Shown piece after piece: positions 1-5,506 of a stretch of DNA of 8,838 nucleotides. The notes beneath the pieces are model-generated. The model was not told the origin of the DNA. It saw nothing but the letters and a program-made list of their open reading frames with translations, and ran no database searches. Positions within the stretch are counted from its first letter, which is position 1, and every line of letters starts with the position of its first letter. The translations under genes were made by a program, and so were the position numbers. This DNA comes from an uncultured Pelosinus sp. (GTDB lineage Bacteria > Bacillota > Negativicutes > UMGS1260): the NCBI GenBank assembly GCA_900550105.1, contig URQW01000106.1, positions 1-8,838 on the forward strand, read 5' to 3'.

Positions 1-296
1 AAAAGTTCATTCTGTACCATAGCTGCCATGGCACGAGCCATGCGCTCGCGGTTTCGAGGAATTAATGCGGTATGATAAGAAAATCCTAAGGGTTTTCGAA
101 ACAAAGCGGTAACAGCAAACCAGTCAGCTACACCGCCAACCAGAGCAGCTTCTGCTACAGCTTTAAATATAGAAGCTCCCGCTGATTCATGAAACGAAAT
201 CGTTAGATATAATGATGCAAGGTAGCAAATAAAAGAAAGGGCTAGCGCCCAATTCGCAATCTTACGACGCTTTGTAAATACTTGTTGTTCTGTCAT
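1..296 (-). CDS. DUF445 family membrane protein, N-terminal part (cut by window edge)
   Basis: Reading leftward from ATG at 296-294, the frame stays open to the window edge, giving the first 98 residues (MTEQQVFTKRRK...). A hydrophobic stretch near residues 16-33 looks like a membrane anchor. It is followed by the DUF445 signature AALVGGVADWFAVTALFRKP and then IPRNRER. The same block occurs in the gene just upstream, so the two are tandem paralogues. The start overlaps that gene's stop in an ATGA (293-296), the usual arrangement for translational coupling, and no separate promoter is needed. DUF445 proteins (E. coli YjiN and B. subtilis YheB families) are membrane-anchored and their molecular function is not established. 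Family assignment is secure from the motif; the C-terminal two thirds are outside the window, so intactness is unknown. Confidence 0.9.
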   Translation of the reverse strand, partial: MTEQQVFTKRRKIANWALALSFICYLASLYLTISFHESAGASIFKAVAEAALVGGVADWFAVTALFRKPLGFSYHTALIPRNRERMARAMAAMVQNEL

Positions 297-1558
297 AAGC
301 CACCTACTGCTATAAAAAATTTATCGATAAGATACAATATAATTCCTAATAGAGCACCAACCAATGATCCATTGATTCGAATCATCTGTAAGTCGTCGCC
401 GACTTTTTCTTCGAGAAAGGTAACAAGCCGCTCATTAGTGTATTGCTCCAAACTATTACGAGCCATTTTTCCTAGTTGAAAATGATAGCGTTCAATCAGT
501 TCATTGGCAAAGCGCCTAAGTTGTTCATTGACCTCGAGCTGTTTTTGTTCATCCGCCAATAGTGAGTTTAACCACAGCTCACCTTGGTAGAGGATTTTCC
601 CTGCCACAACCGATCCAATACCGCCTTTACCACGCAAAGCAGCTTCGCCTTCTTGCACCAAAAGCTCCAGCCACTGACGCAAAGGTAGCTGTCTGATCAA
701 ATAAGCCTTAGCCTCTTCCGCTTTGCTTTGCGTCAATTCATCATGACAAAGCTTGTCCGCCCAGCTTTCGAGCCATAGACGACTCATAGCTCCAAAGGAC
801 GAATCAGGCTGTTGCAGCGTATCAAGAAAGCCAATCAATTCTTGCTGCATTTTGGCAGCGATTTCCTGGTTTGATAAATTACCAGACTCAAGCAAATCAA
901 GAATCGCTTTGCGACCACTATGGCCCCGACTGTAAGTCTCTTTCGTTTTTACAACCATCTCCTCTAGCATCTGATGCAAAGGTTTGGCACGACAAAGTGT
1001 AATAAGTTGCGCTAAAAAAAGCTGCAAAATACGTTTATCATAGTTTTGCTGTATTAGCCACCGCAAAAAGGCGCCAGCCAGCGGTCCTGCCGGTAAAGCT
1101 CTAAGCTGCCCCGCTAAAAACTTCTCAGCAAAATAGACTATTTCTGTCGTTTCAAAACGATTCTTCCCCTGCTCTACAAGCTGGTGGCAAAGCGATTCGA
1201 GAAAATCTTTTCCTGGCGGACTTGTCAAATAAAGAGCTATGGTGCGAACTAAATTTTGCCCAGCTAGTTTTGCTTTTAAATGCTCCTTTGTTAAAAGCGT
1301 ATTTTCCAACATATCGATGAGTTCCTGAAAAATCCGTTCTCTGTTTCGTGGTATAATCTCCGTGCGAAAAGCAATGCCGAGCGGACGACGAAACAGTGCC
1401 GTTACAGCAAACCAATCGGCTATGCCGCCAACAAGAGCCGCACTAGCCGCGCCCAAAAGTAAACCACCTGCCAAGGATTCCCGATAGGGAAGACTTACTA
1501 GAAATAAGCCCGCAAAAAAAAGTAACAGCCCTGTAGCTTTCCTGCCTTTACTTTTCAT
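293..1558 (-). CDS. DUF445 family membrane protein (full length)
   Basis: This encodes 421 residues, about the usual length for DUF445. Near the N-terminus a hydrophobic segment (residues 9-24) precedes the Gly/Ala-rich signature around residues 38-60 (ALVGGIADWFAVTALFRRP) and IPRNRER at 69-75. The middle is long, charged and mostly helical. The C-terminus carries the family's second conserved segment, IRINGSLVGALLGIILYLI, a membrane helix around residues 397-415. The picture is a large helical domain held at the membrane at both ends. The family's biochemical role is not established. ATG is preceded by a GGGG-containing SD about seven bases upstream. The gene lies 26 bp after the CAP-protein stop and its own stop overlaps the next DUF445 start by 4 bp, so all are probably co-transcribed. 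Family call is firm; function is unknown. Confidence 0.92.
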   Translation of the reverse strand: MKSKGRKATGLLLFFAGLFLVSLPYRESLAGGLLLGAASAALVGGIADWFAVTALFRRPLGIAFRTEIIPRNRERIFQELIDMLENTLLTKEHLKAKLAGQNLVRTIALYLTSPPGKDFLESLCHQLVEQGKNRFETTEIVYFAEKFLAGQLRALPAGPLAGAFLRWLIQQNYDKRILQLFLAQLITLCRAKPLHQMLEEMVVKTKETYSRGHSGRKAILDLLESGNLSNQEIAAKMQQELIGFLDTLQQPDSSFGAMSRLWLESWADKLCHDELTQSKAEEAKAYLIRQLPLRQWLELLVQEGEAALRGKGGIGSVVAGKILYQGELWLNSLLADEQKQLEVNEQLRRFANELIERYHFQLGKMARNSLEQYTNERLVTFLEEKVGDDLQMIRINGSLVGALLGIILYLIDKFFIAVGGL

Positions 1559-1584
1559 ATATTACCCCGCTTTATTGTTATAAA

Positions 1585-2823
1585 CTAATTTCCAAGAGCG
1601 ACTTTCTTCATGCCCTGTGTTTCATAGATCTGAAGAGTCATGGAAGTACTTTGGCCCCAGCCATTCATTTTCAACGTATACTCTCCGGGTAAAAATAGAA
1701 GCTGATAAAATTGAAATTTGTGGCTGCGCCCATCCCAGCGTTGAATCCACCGATCACCTTGCCAAAGCTCATAGGTTAAATCAGGCAGGTCACCGGCAGT
1801 TGTAGCCAAGCGTAAGAGTTCTAACGCTCTTCCATCCGAAAAGGCGGACTGCTCTACGGTGATTGTCGCTACCTGAAGCTGCGATACCGTATGAAAGTCC
1901 CACGCCTTTCGCCATGGCGCACTGCTCCCATCTTGATAAACTAAAGTTCCTTCTGCTGCGACATGATAGGTCTTATTCCAAGCCAAGGGCTCGCGGGGAA
2001 TCAAAAAAGCATGTTTTTTCTCTGACTCCATCGTTTCCATGGATGAATCAACTTGATAACAAGCCACATTCAAACCATTTTCATCCGTAAGAATTGCCTG
2101 TTTCAAACGCAACTCTCGCACCTTACTGCTATGAACACTTACAGTAATGGGATAGCCTGTCACAATATTTTCTTTGTTCCAAAACCGCAAGGGATTCGGA
2201 ACTTCACTAACAAGCCAGCCAAGTTTTGCATCCTTTTGTCCATCATAAGGATAAACTACAAGCCGTTCGTCCTTTGCTGCTTGTTCCGTTCCAGTTGCTA
2301 AAACTAAAATATTATGATTGCCGTCTTTTTCTCCAAAGCCGACACCAATGTCGTTAAAATTAGGATTTACTAATAGCAAGCGATGATAGGGGCTGTCCCA
2401 CAATCCCATAACACCTTGCTTTACTGTAAAAGCGCCGCCAGGATCAAGCGCTTCACCGACAGTACCAAAATAACCAAAATAAGCGCCTCTTTCGCCAATG
2501 TCACGACCAATAAACCCACTGTGACCTAGCTGTTCACGGTGGATATCAAGGGTAATTCTTTGGGGATAATTGCGAGTAATGTAGTCGCCATGCCCTTGCG
2601 CAGCCTTTGCCAGACGAAAATCCTCCTTAAACGGAGTAAGACCAGCTGCTTGCCGATAGAAATTAAGAGTTTGCACTGTTTCATGGCGCAACGAGGTCAC
2701 TGTTTCACTAGTTTCACGATCAGAAAGCACCGCCGGAGCGGCAGTTGCCAGCCCCCAAAACGCCAAATACACTAGAAGACTCATCAAATAACAAGATCCA
2801 ATATATTTCCAGCGCTTATTCAT
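1585..2823 (-). CDS. Secreted CAP-domain (SCP/PR-1-like) protein with C-terminal Ig-like region
   Basis: The protein has 412 residues from the ATG at 2823. A signal peptide or anchor spans residues 1-30 (basic MNKRWK, hydrophobic core, then AxA at ATAAPA), so it should be exported. Residues about 45-180 form a CAP domain: H78 in AAQGHGDYI, H101 in GHSG, E124 in GTVGEAL, and H147 in WDSPYHRLLL followed by NPNFNDIGVGF, matching the His/Glu cleft of the YkwD-like CAP family. Residues about 215-315 look like a beta-rich Ig-like module, and the last 95 or so may form another beta domain. CAP proteins are extracellular; bacterial members have no agreed enzymatic role. An in-frame ATG at 2844 was not chosen because AGGAGG sits between it and the chosen start. 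The gene lies 26 bp downstream of the PHP phosphatase in the same operon. Confidence 0.88.
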   Translation of the reverse strand: MNKRWKYIGSCYLMSLLVYLAFWGLATAAPAVLSDRETSETVTSLRHETVQTLNFYRQAAGLTPFKEDFRLAKAAQGHGDYITRNYPQRITLDIHREQLGHSGFIGRDIGERGAYFGYFGTVGEALDPGGAFTVKQGVMGLWDSPYHRLLLVNPNFNDIGVGFGEKDGNHNILVLATGTEQAAKDERLVVYPYDGQKDAKLGWLVSEVPNPLRFWNKENIVTGYPITVSVHSSKVRELRLKQAILTDENGLNVACYQVDSSMETMESEKKHAFLIPREPLAWNKTYHVAAEGTLVYQDGSSAPWRKAWDFHTVSQLQVATITVEQSAFSDGRALELLRLATTAGDLPDLTYELWQGDRWIQRWDGRSHKFQFYQLLFLPGEYTLKMNGWGQSTSMTLQIYETQGMKKVALGN

Positions 2824-2830
2824 CAACAAG

Positions 2831-2836
2831 CCTCCT
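2831..2836 (-). promoter_or_regulatory. Shine-Dalgarno site that fixes the CAP-protein start
   Basis: The minus strand reads AGGAGG here, seven bases before the ATG at 2823. The site lies inside the longer frame that would begin at 2844, so the downstream ATG is the better start. Confidence 0.8.
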
Positions 2837-2849
2837 GAAAACAATTTTT

Positions 2850-3617
2850 CTACGCCTCTATTCTTTGACGATTTACAAAGTGGACTACTGTAAGATCACA
2901 GGCTTTTGCTAACGCATCGGCCTCTTCTAAGGCCCGTCCAACTTCGCTGATCCGGTGGGCGTCAGAACCAAGCGTTACATAACGCCCCCCAACTTCCCGA
3001 AAACGCTGGTAAATGGGCATAAGCTGCTGCACCGTCTCTTGCTCGGTAAAGCGCCGCGTATTTATTTCCAGGGCAATATCTTTTTTCGCAACAAGCCGCA
3101 ACACTTCATCAATCAGCTCAGGAAATTCAGAGTAGTGGATCTCCGGATCGGAGTAAGGTGCGTAGCGCGCTATATAGTCAATATGCCCTAAGCTATCAAT
3201 ACAATCAAAAGCACTCAGGCATTCCCACATTGCCTGAAAATATCTTTCATAGGCTTCCTTCTTACTTCTTCCTTCATAAAAGGGATTATAATAAAGATCC
3301 TTCTGATCCACAACATGAATTGAGCCAAGAACAAAATCAAAGGGATAGTCTTTAATCATTTGACGAAATTCTTCGAGGCAATCAAGACGCAAACCAATTT
3401 CAATGCCTAAAAGAATTTGCTTGGAACGATATGGCCCAAATTTAGTAAAATAATCGGACGGCGAAAAAACAAATTGGTTCGGTTTCGGATATTTTAAATC
3501 CATATGCTCTGTAACAATAACTCCCTGTCCATAGTTTTGAACCCAGTCTTTTAGTTCCTTAAACTTCATTTCCGAATCTGTGGAAAATTCTGTATGTAAA
3601 TGAGTGTCGTAAAGCAT
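2850..3617 (-). CDS. PHP-domain phosphatase, histidinol-phosphatase (HisJ/HisK) type
   Basis: The 255-residue protein fills a PHP domain. Metal-ligand motifs appear in order: H6 and H8 in YDTHLHTEFS, E37-H38 in VTEHMD, E73 in LGIEIG, H101 in GSIHVVD, H145 in GHIDYIARY, and D219/H221 in GSDAHR. This set, and the length close to B. subtilis HisJ, fit the histidinol-phosphatase family (histidinol phosphate to histidinol, EC 3.1.3.15), a cytosolic metalloenzyme. No other histidine gene is in the window, so the substrate could be another phosphoester; the family is firm, the substrate inferred. The start at 3617 is chosen because AGGAGG precedes it by five bases. The frame extends upstream to 3746, but that part overlaps the preceding gene in another frame and lacks PHP sequence. 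The gene lies between the 82-aa gene (34-bp gap) and the CAP gene. Confidence 0.8.
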   Translation of the reverse strand: MLYDTHLHTEFSTDSEMKFKELKDWVQNYGQGVIVTEHMDLKYPKPNQFVFSPSDYFTKFGPYRSKQILLGIEIGLRLDCLEEFRQMIKDYPFDFVLGSIHVVDQKDLYYNPFYEGRSKKEAYERYFQAMWECLSAFDCIDSLGHIDYIARYAPYSDPEIHYSEFPELIDEVLRLVAKKDIALEINTRRFTEQETVQQLMPIYQRFREVGGRYVTLGSDAHRISEVGRALEEADALAKACDLTVVHFVNRQRIEA

Positions 3618-3622
3618 AGCTT

Positions 3623-3628
3623 CCTCCT
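3623..3628 (-). promoter_or_regulatory. Shine-Dalgarno site that fixes the PHP-protein start
   Basis: The minus strand reads AGGAGG with a five-base gap to the ATG at 3617. The mature-looking motif YDTHLHTE begins two residues after that start, as is typical for PHP proteins, which argues against the longer frame. Confidence 0.8.
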
Positions 3629-3651
3629 CGTAATGGTTTACTACTAACAAC

Positions 3652-3900
3652 TTAAGAACCTTCAATTCGCTGCAAAACAAGTCCTGACTCCTGACAGTCA
3701 AAAACCTCGGGCGAAAGCTTACGTAAATCTTCAATTCGCCAGCCATTTCCCTCTTTTGCCAAAAGATCTAACGCTTCTTCTAATGAGCTTGCCAAAACAG
3801 CTGCTGTCGCGGCTGTATAAAAATCCTGATGAACGCAAGGCTCCTCAATCATGCTATAACTATGAAATTTTCGATTATGGCGCCACAAATAAAGTTTCAC
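3652..3900 (-). CDS. Small protein of unknown family, first gene of the operon
   Basis: I do not recognise the family. The frame gives 82 residues beginning MKLYLWRHNRKFHSY from a GTG at 3900. There is no signal peptide or membrane segment. The N-terminal third looks beta-like and aromatic/basic, the middle (about residues 29-52, TAATAAVLASSLEEALDLLA) looks helical, and the last third is mixed (WRIEDLRKLSPEVFDCQ). Two cysteines (25 and 70) are visible, too few for an obvious metal site. It is believed real because it has a proper SD, a promoter about 45 bp upstream, a plausible soluble-protein composition, and sits 34 bp before the PHP gene with no terminator between. A second GTG at 3909 would add three residues, but it overlaps the SD and has no site of its own. 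Function cannot be inferred. Confidence 0.75.
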   Translation of the reverse strand: MKLYLWRHNRKFHSYSMIEEPCVHQDFYTAATAAVLASSLEEALDLLAKEGNGWRIEDLRKLSPEVFDCQESGLVLQRIEGS

Positions 3901-3906
3901 TTGCCT

Positions 3907-3912
3907 CACCTC
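3907..3912 (-). promoter_or_regulatory. Shine-Dalgarno site choosing the GTG start at 3900
   Basis: The minus strand reads GAGGTG, six bases before the GTG at 3900. The alternative GTG at 3909 lies within this motif, so it is unlikely to be used. Confidence 0.6.
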
Positions 3913-3944
3913 GTTTTATTGACTTGAGTATTACTTGTAGTATT

Positions 3945-3973
3945 ATAATAGCATTGATTGTAGAGCCTTACAA
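3945..3973 (-). promoter_or_regulatory. Probable sigma-A promoter of the five-gene minus-strand operon
   Basis: On the minus strand TTGTAA (3973-3968) is separated by 17 bases from TATTAT (3950-3945), and a TATAAT overlaps it three bases downstream. It lies just upstream of the 82-aa gene and directly after the terminator of the preceding small gene, which is where the operon promoter should be. The call rests on consensus and position only. Confidence 0.6.
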
Positions 3974-3975
3974 AT

Positions 3976-4000
3976 GAAAAGAGCGCCACTGCAGGCGCCC
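3976..4000 (-). terminator. Intrinsic terminator after the 35-aa gene
   Basis: The minus strand forms a 7-bp stem, GGGCGCC with GGCGCTC (one G-U pair) around a six-base loop, followed by TTTTC. It lies 23 bp after the stop of the small gene and ends three bases before the -35 of the next promoter. The T-run is short, so termination may be incomplete. Confidence 0.65.
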
Positions 4001-4023
4001 ATGCTTCGTGGTATACTTCTTAT

Positions 4024-4131
4024 TTAGCATGTAGAACTTTCTTCTTCTGCCCAGAAAAAGAGCAGCACTAGAATGATGATGATAATAACCCAGTTATTTC
4101 CTCCGCGAAAGCCGCCGCCGCAAAAGCCCAT
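4024..4131 (-). CDS. 35-residue Gly-rich/hydrophobic small protein (YjcZ-like)
   Basis: A short frame reads MGFCGGGFRGGNNW, then a membrane-like helix of Ile, Val and Leu (about residues 15-27), then an acidic tail WAEEESSTC and TAA. A Gly-rich N-terminus followed by one hydrophobic helix resembles the very small YjcZ/SscA-type sporulation proteins of spore-forming Firmicutes, although the similarity is compositional and I cannot confirm homology. Evidence that it is real: AGGAGG (4145-4140) lies eight bases before the ATG, a hairpin terminator follows the stop, and a candidate promoter lies upstream, so it is a complete single-gene unit. It probably inserts in a membrane. If it is a spore protein, its promoter should be read by a sporulation sigma factor, which I could not recognise. 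It is short enough to be missed by gene callers. Confidence 0.7.
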   Translation of the reverse strand: MGFCGGGFRGGNNWVIIIIILVLLFFWAEEESSTC

Positions 4132-4189
4132 AAAGACTTCCTCCTTTTTGCCTCTGTCTCATTACAGTGTATCCTATGCATAGAGAAGG

Positions 4190-4203
4190 TGCGGGGTTCC
4201 GCA
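4190..4203 (-). other. Small hairpin in the leader of the 35-aa gene
   Basis: The minus strand can fold TGCGG with CCGCA around a four-base loop about 60 bases before the ATG at 4131. There is no T-run after it, so it is not a terminator. It could be incidental. Confidence 0.25.
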
Positions 4204-4243
4204 ATCTAAGACCATATTTTCGGCCACAACAACTCCTTTTTAG

Positions 4244-4272
4244 ACAATACATAATATAGATTGTTTTGTGAA
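4244..4272 (-). promoter_or_regulatory. Candidate promoter for the 35-aa gene
   Basis: On the minus strand TTCACA (4272-4267) and TATTGT (4249-4244) are 17 bases apart. It would give a leader of about 105 bases. The match to the sigma-A consensus is partial, the surrounding DNA is AT-rich, and a sporulation sigma factor could use a different site, so this is tentative. Confidence 0.35.
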
Positions 4273-4284
4273 CGAATTTTTCTA

Positions 4285-4313
4285 TTGCTAAATGAGCCAA
4301 TTTGTTTTATATT
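4285..4313 (+). promoter_or_regulatory. Candidate promoter for the metallophosphatase gene
   Basis: TTGCTA (4285-4290) and TATATT (4308-4313) are separated by 17 bases. Transcription would begin near 4320, leaving a leader of about 100 bases that includes the palindrome at 4337-4350. A second weaker pair, TTGTGA (4266-4271) and TAAATG (4289-4294), overlaps it. Confidence 0.4.
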
Positions 4314-4336
4314 TGTTTATACCTTTTCCAATTTCA

Positions 4337-4350
4337 AAAGAAATTTCTTT
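4337..4350. repeat. Perfect 14-bp palindrome in the phosphatase leader
   Basis: The sequence AAAGAAATTTCTTT is exactly self-complementary. It lies about 25 bases after the candidate promoter and 70 before the ATG at 4420, a position where a repressor dimer could bind. AT-rich palindromes of this length can also arise by chance in such DNA. Confidence 0.35.
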
Positions 4351-4419
4351 ATCTTTCTCGCTACACACCGCTATTCTTGGTACAAGTAAGTTGTAATAGA
4401 ATGATAAAGGAGGCTTTTC

Positions 4420-5115
4420 ATGCGAATCCTGGTAATGAGTGACATTCATGGCGAATACGACATAATGCAACGTGTCCTTGACAAAGGAAAGTATGATCCG
4501 AAACAGGACAAGCTTATTTTACTCGGCGATTACATTGATCGTGGTAATCAAGCAAAACAAGTTATAGCTGCTATCAAAGAATTCATCGCGAACGGCGCAA
4601 TTGCCCTACTGGGAAATCACGAAAAAATCATGATCGATGCCCTGGCAGCAAAAGACTATCGTCTCTGGGATATCAATGGTGGCGTCGAAACACGATCAAG
4701 CTATCATAATTCACTGGACGACATGAAAGAAGATGCTGAATTTCTAAAAACTCTTCCCCTCTACTATGAAACAGAGAATTATCTCTTTACCCACGCTGGC
4801 ATAACACCTGGAATAGCCATCGAAGATCAAACAGAACGAGTTCTCCTTTGGAGCAGCCCCGAAGAATATATAGGAATCTATAAGGGAAAAACCCTCGTCT
4901 GTGGTCATACGCCCGTCCAATCAATCATGGATAATCAACTATATAACAAGCCGTTCCGGCAAGGTGATATCTTATTCATTGATACAGGCATGGGCTGGCG
5001 CCAAAACTTAACTCTGTTAGATTTAACGCAAAAAATTTACTGGCAATCTTGGCATCGGGACAAGACAAAAGAGCCCTATAGATCAGCCAAATTAGACATT
5101 CAGTACTCAGCATAA
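4420..5115 (+). CDS. PPP-family metallophosphatase (bacterial Ser/Thr phosphatase type)
   Basis: This 231-residue protein carries all metallophosphoesterase motifs in order: D8 and H10 in SDIHGEY, D37 in GDYIDRG, N66-H67-E68 in LGNHEK, H125 in FTHAG, and H163 in CGHTP. GDYIDRG and GNHE spacing place it with the small bacterial PPP phosphatases (phage lambda phosphatase, PrpA/PrpB, B. subtilis PrpE), which use two metal ions to hydrolyse phospho-Ser/Thr/Tyr and sometimes dinucleotide tetraphosphates. Size is typical and no ligand is missing. It should be cytosolic: no signal peptide or membrane helix. The ATG is preceded by AAAGGAGG with six bases of spacing. It appears to be a single gene, divergent from the 35-aa gene, with only a weak terminator behind it. 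Physiological substrate cannot be told from sequence. Confidence 0.88.
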   Translation: MRILVMSDIHGEYDIMQRVLDKGKYDPKQDKLILLGDYIDRGNQAKQVIAAIKEFIANGAIALLGNHEKIMIDALAAKDYRLWDINGGVETRSSYHNSLDDMKEDAEFLKTLPLYYETENYLFTHAGITPGIAIEDQTERVLLWSSPEEYIGIYKGKTLVCGHTPVQSIMDNQLYNKPFRQGDILFIDTGMGWRQNLTLLDLTQKIYWQSWHRDKTKEPYRSAKLDIQYSA

Positions 5116-5145
5116 ATAAGAATTTATTTAATTTATACACCAGTC

Positions 5146-5182
5146 AATAGTCCAAGAAACTATTAACTCGTTTTTTATTTTT
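5146..5182 (+). terminator. Weak possible terminator after the phosphatase gene
   Basis: AATAGT (5146-5151) pairs with ACTATT (5159-5164) around seven bases, and a run of T broken by one A occupies 5171-5182. The stem is short and AT-rich, and six bases separate it from the T-run, so it would be inefficient. Confidence 0.35.
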
Positions 5183-5230
5183 GATCACGCACTATAGCCA
5201 TAGCACTCCGGTAGCACTTTTAAACAACGA

Positions 5231-5258
5231 AAAAAGGCTTCCCAAACTGGGAAGCCTT
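5231..5258 (-). terminator. Intrinsic terminator of tRNA-Leu
   Basis: On the minus strand a perfect 10-bp stem (AAGGCTTCCC with GGGAAGCCTT) encloses a five-base loop and is followed by a run of T extending from the stem. It begins 8 bases after the CCA end of the tRNA, so the tRNA transcript is short and ends here. Confidence 0.85.
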
Positions 5259-5266
5259 AATCTTGT

Positions 5267-5352
5267 TGGTGCCGAAGGCCGGACTCGAACCGGCACGAGG
5301 AGACCTCGTCTGATTTTGAGTCAGGTGCGTCTGCCAATTCCGCCACTTCGGC
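5267..5352 (-). tRNA. tRNA-Leu (anticodon CAA)
   Basis: The minus strand gives an 86-base class II tRNA including an encoded CCA. Acceptor arms GCCGAAG and CTTCGGC pair perfectly, the discriminator is A, the T arm is GCCGG-TTCGAGT-CCGGC, and the long variable arm is CGAGG-TCT-CCTCG, as expected for leucine. The anticodon loop reads CTCAAAA, so the anticodon is CAA and it decodes UUG. The anticodon stem CCTGA/TCAGA leaves a C-A mismatch at the outermost pair (27-43); the other four pairs are normal. It is a single-gene unit with its own promoter (5388-5416) and terminator (5231-5258). Overlapping protein frames on both strands are artefacts of this gene. Confidence 0.96.
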
Positions 5353-5387
5353 ATGTCTTCGTGCTGCACATCGCAGCGACATAAATA

Positions 5388-5416
5388 ATAATAACATCCA
5401 GAACCTATTATGTCAA
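5388..5416 (-). promoter_or_regulatory. Strong sigma-A promoter of tRNA-Leu
   Basis: The minus strand has a perfect TTGACA (5416-5411), a 17-base spacer and TATTAT (5393-5388), with one mismatch to consensus in the -10. It lies about 36 bases upstream of the mature tRNA 5' end. This fits a highly expressed stable-RNA gene. Confidence 0.85.
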
Positions 5417-5443
5417 GCACTAAAATGCCAGTTTATAAAAAAA

Positions 5444-5472
5444 TTATGAACCATTTTATAAAGCCCTATGGT
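5444..5472 (+). promoter_or_regulatory. Tentative promoter for the YgjP-like gene
   Basis: TTATGA (5444-5449) and TATGGT (5467-5472) are 17 bases apart, ending about 34 bases before the ATG. Both hexamers are weak matches. It is the best candidate in a gap that also holds the divergent tRNA promoter. Confidence 0.3.
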
Positions 5473-5506
5473 AAAATCGTAAATAAACCACTTTCGCGAG
5501 GTATTT

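Noticed and set aside
753..1415. Frames opposite to or offset within the DUF445 gene
   Set aside because: They are shadows of a gene whose frame carries clear family motifs and has a good start signal.
2824..2844. Earlier ATG for the CAP protein
   Set aside because: The AGGAGG at 2831-2836 falls within the extension, and the signal peptide starts naturally at the ATG at 2823.
3618..3746. N-terminal extension of the PHP protein by 43 residues
   Set aside because: It overlaps the 82-aa gene in another frame, has no PHP sequence, and AGGAGG sits just before the ATG at 3617.
4371..4405. TTGGTA and AATGAT, 17 bases apart, as a phosphatase promoter
   Set aside because: The -10 would end directly at the SD, so transcription would start within or after the ribosome binding site.
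4094..4470. Two overlapping minus-strand frames of 60-68 residues
   Set aside because: They run through the AT-rich divergent promoter region and into neighbouring genes in other frames, have no SD, and have compositions unlike real proteins.
5190..5220. Short repeat of ATAGCACT/GTAGCACT type
   Set aside because: Only two imperfect 8-base copies; no array, and no link to a known element.
5181..5420. Protein frames on both strands over the tRNA gene (GAEGRTRTGT... on plus, MPKWRNWQTH... on minus)
   Set aside because: These are the familiar false proteins produced by translating a tRNA-Leu gene; the tRNA fold, promoter and terminator explain the sequence.
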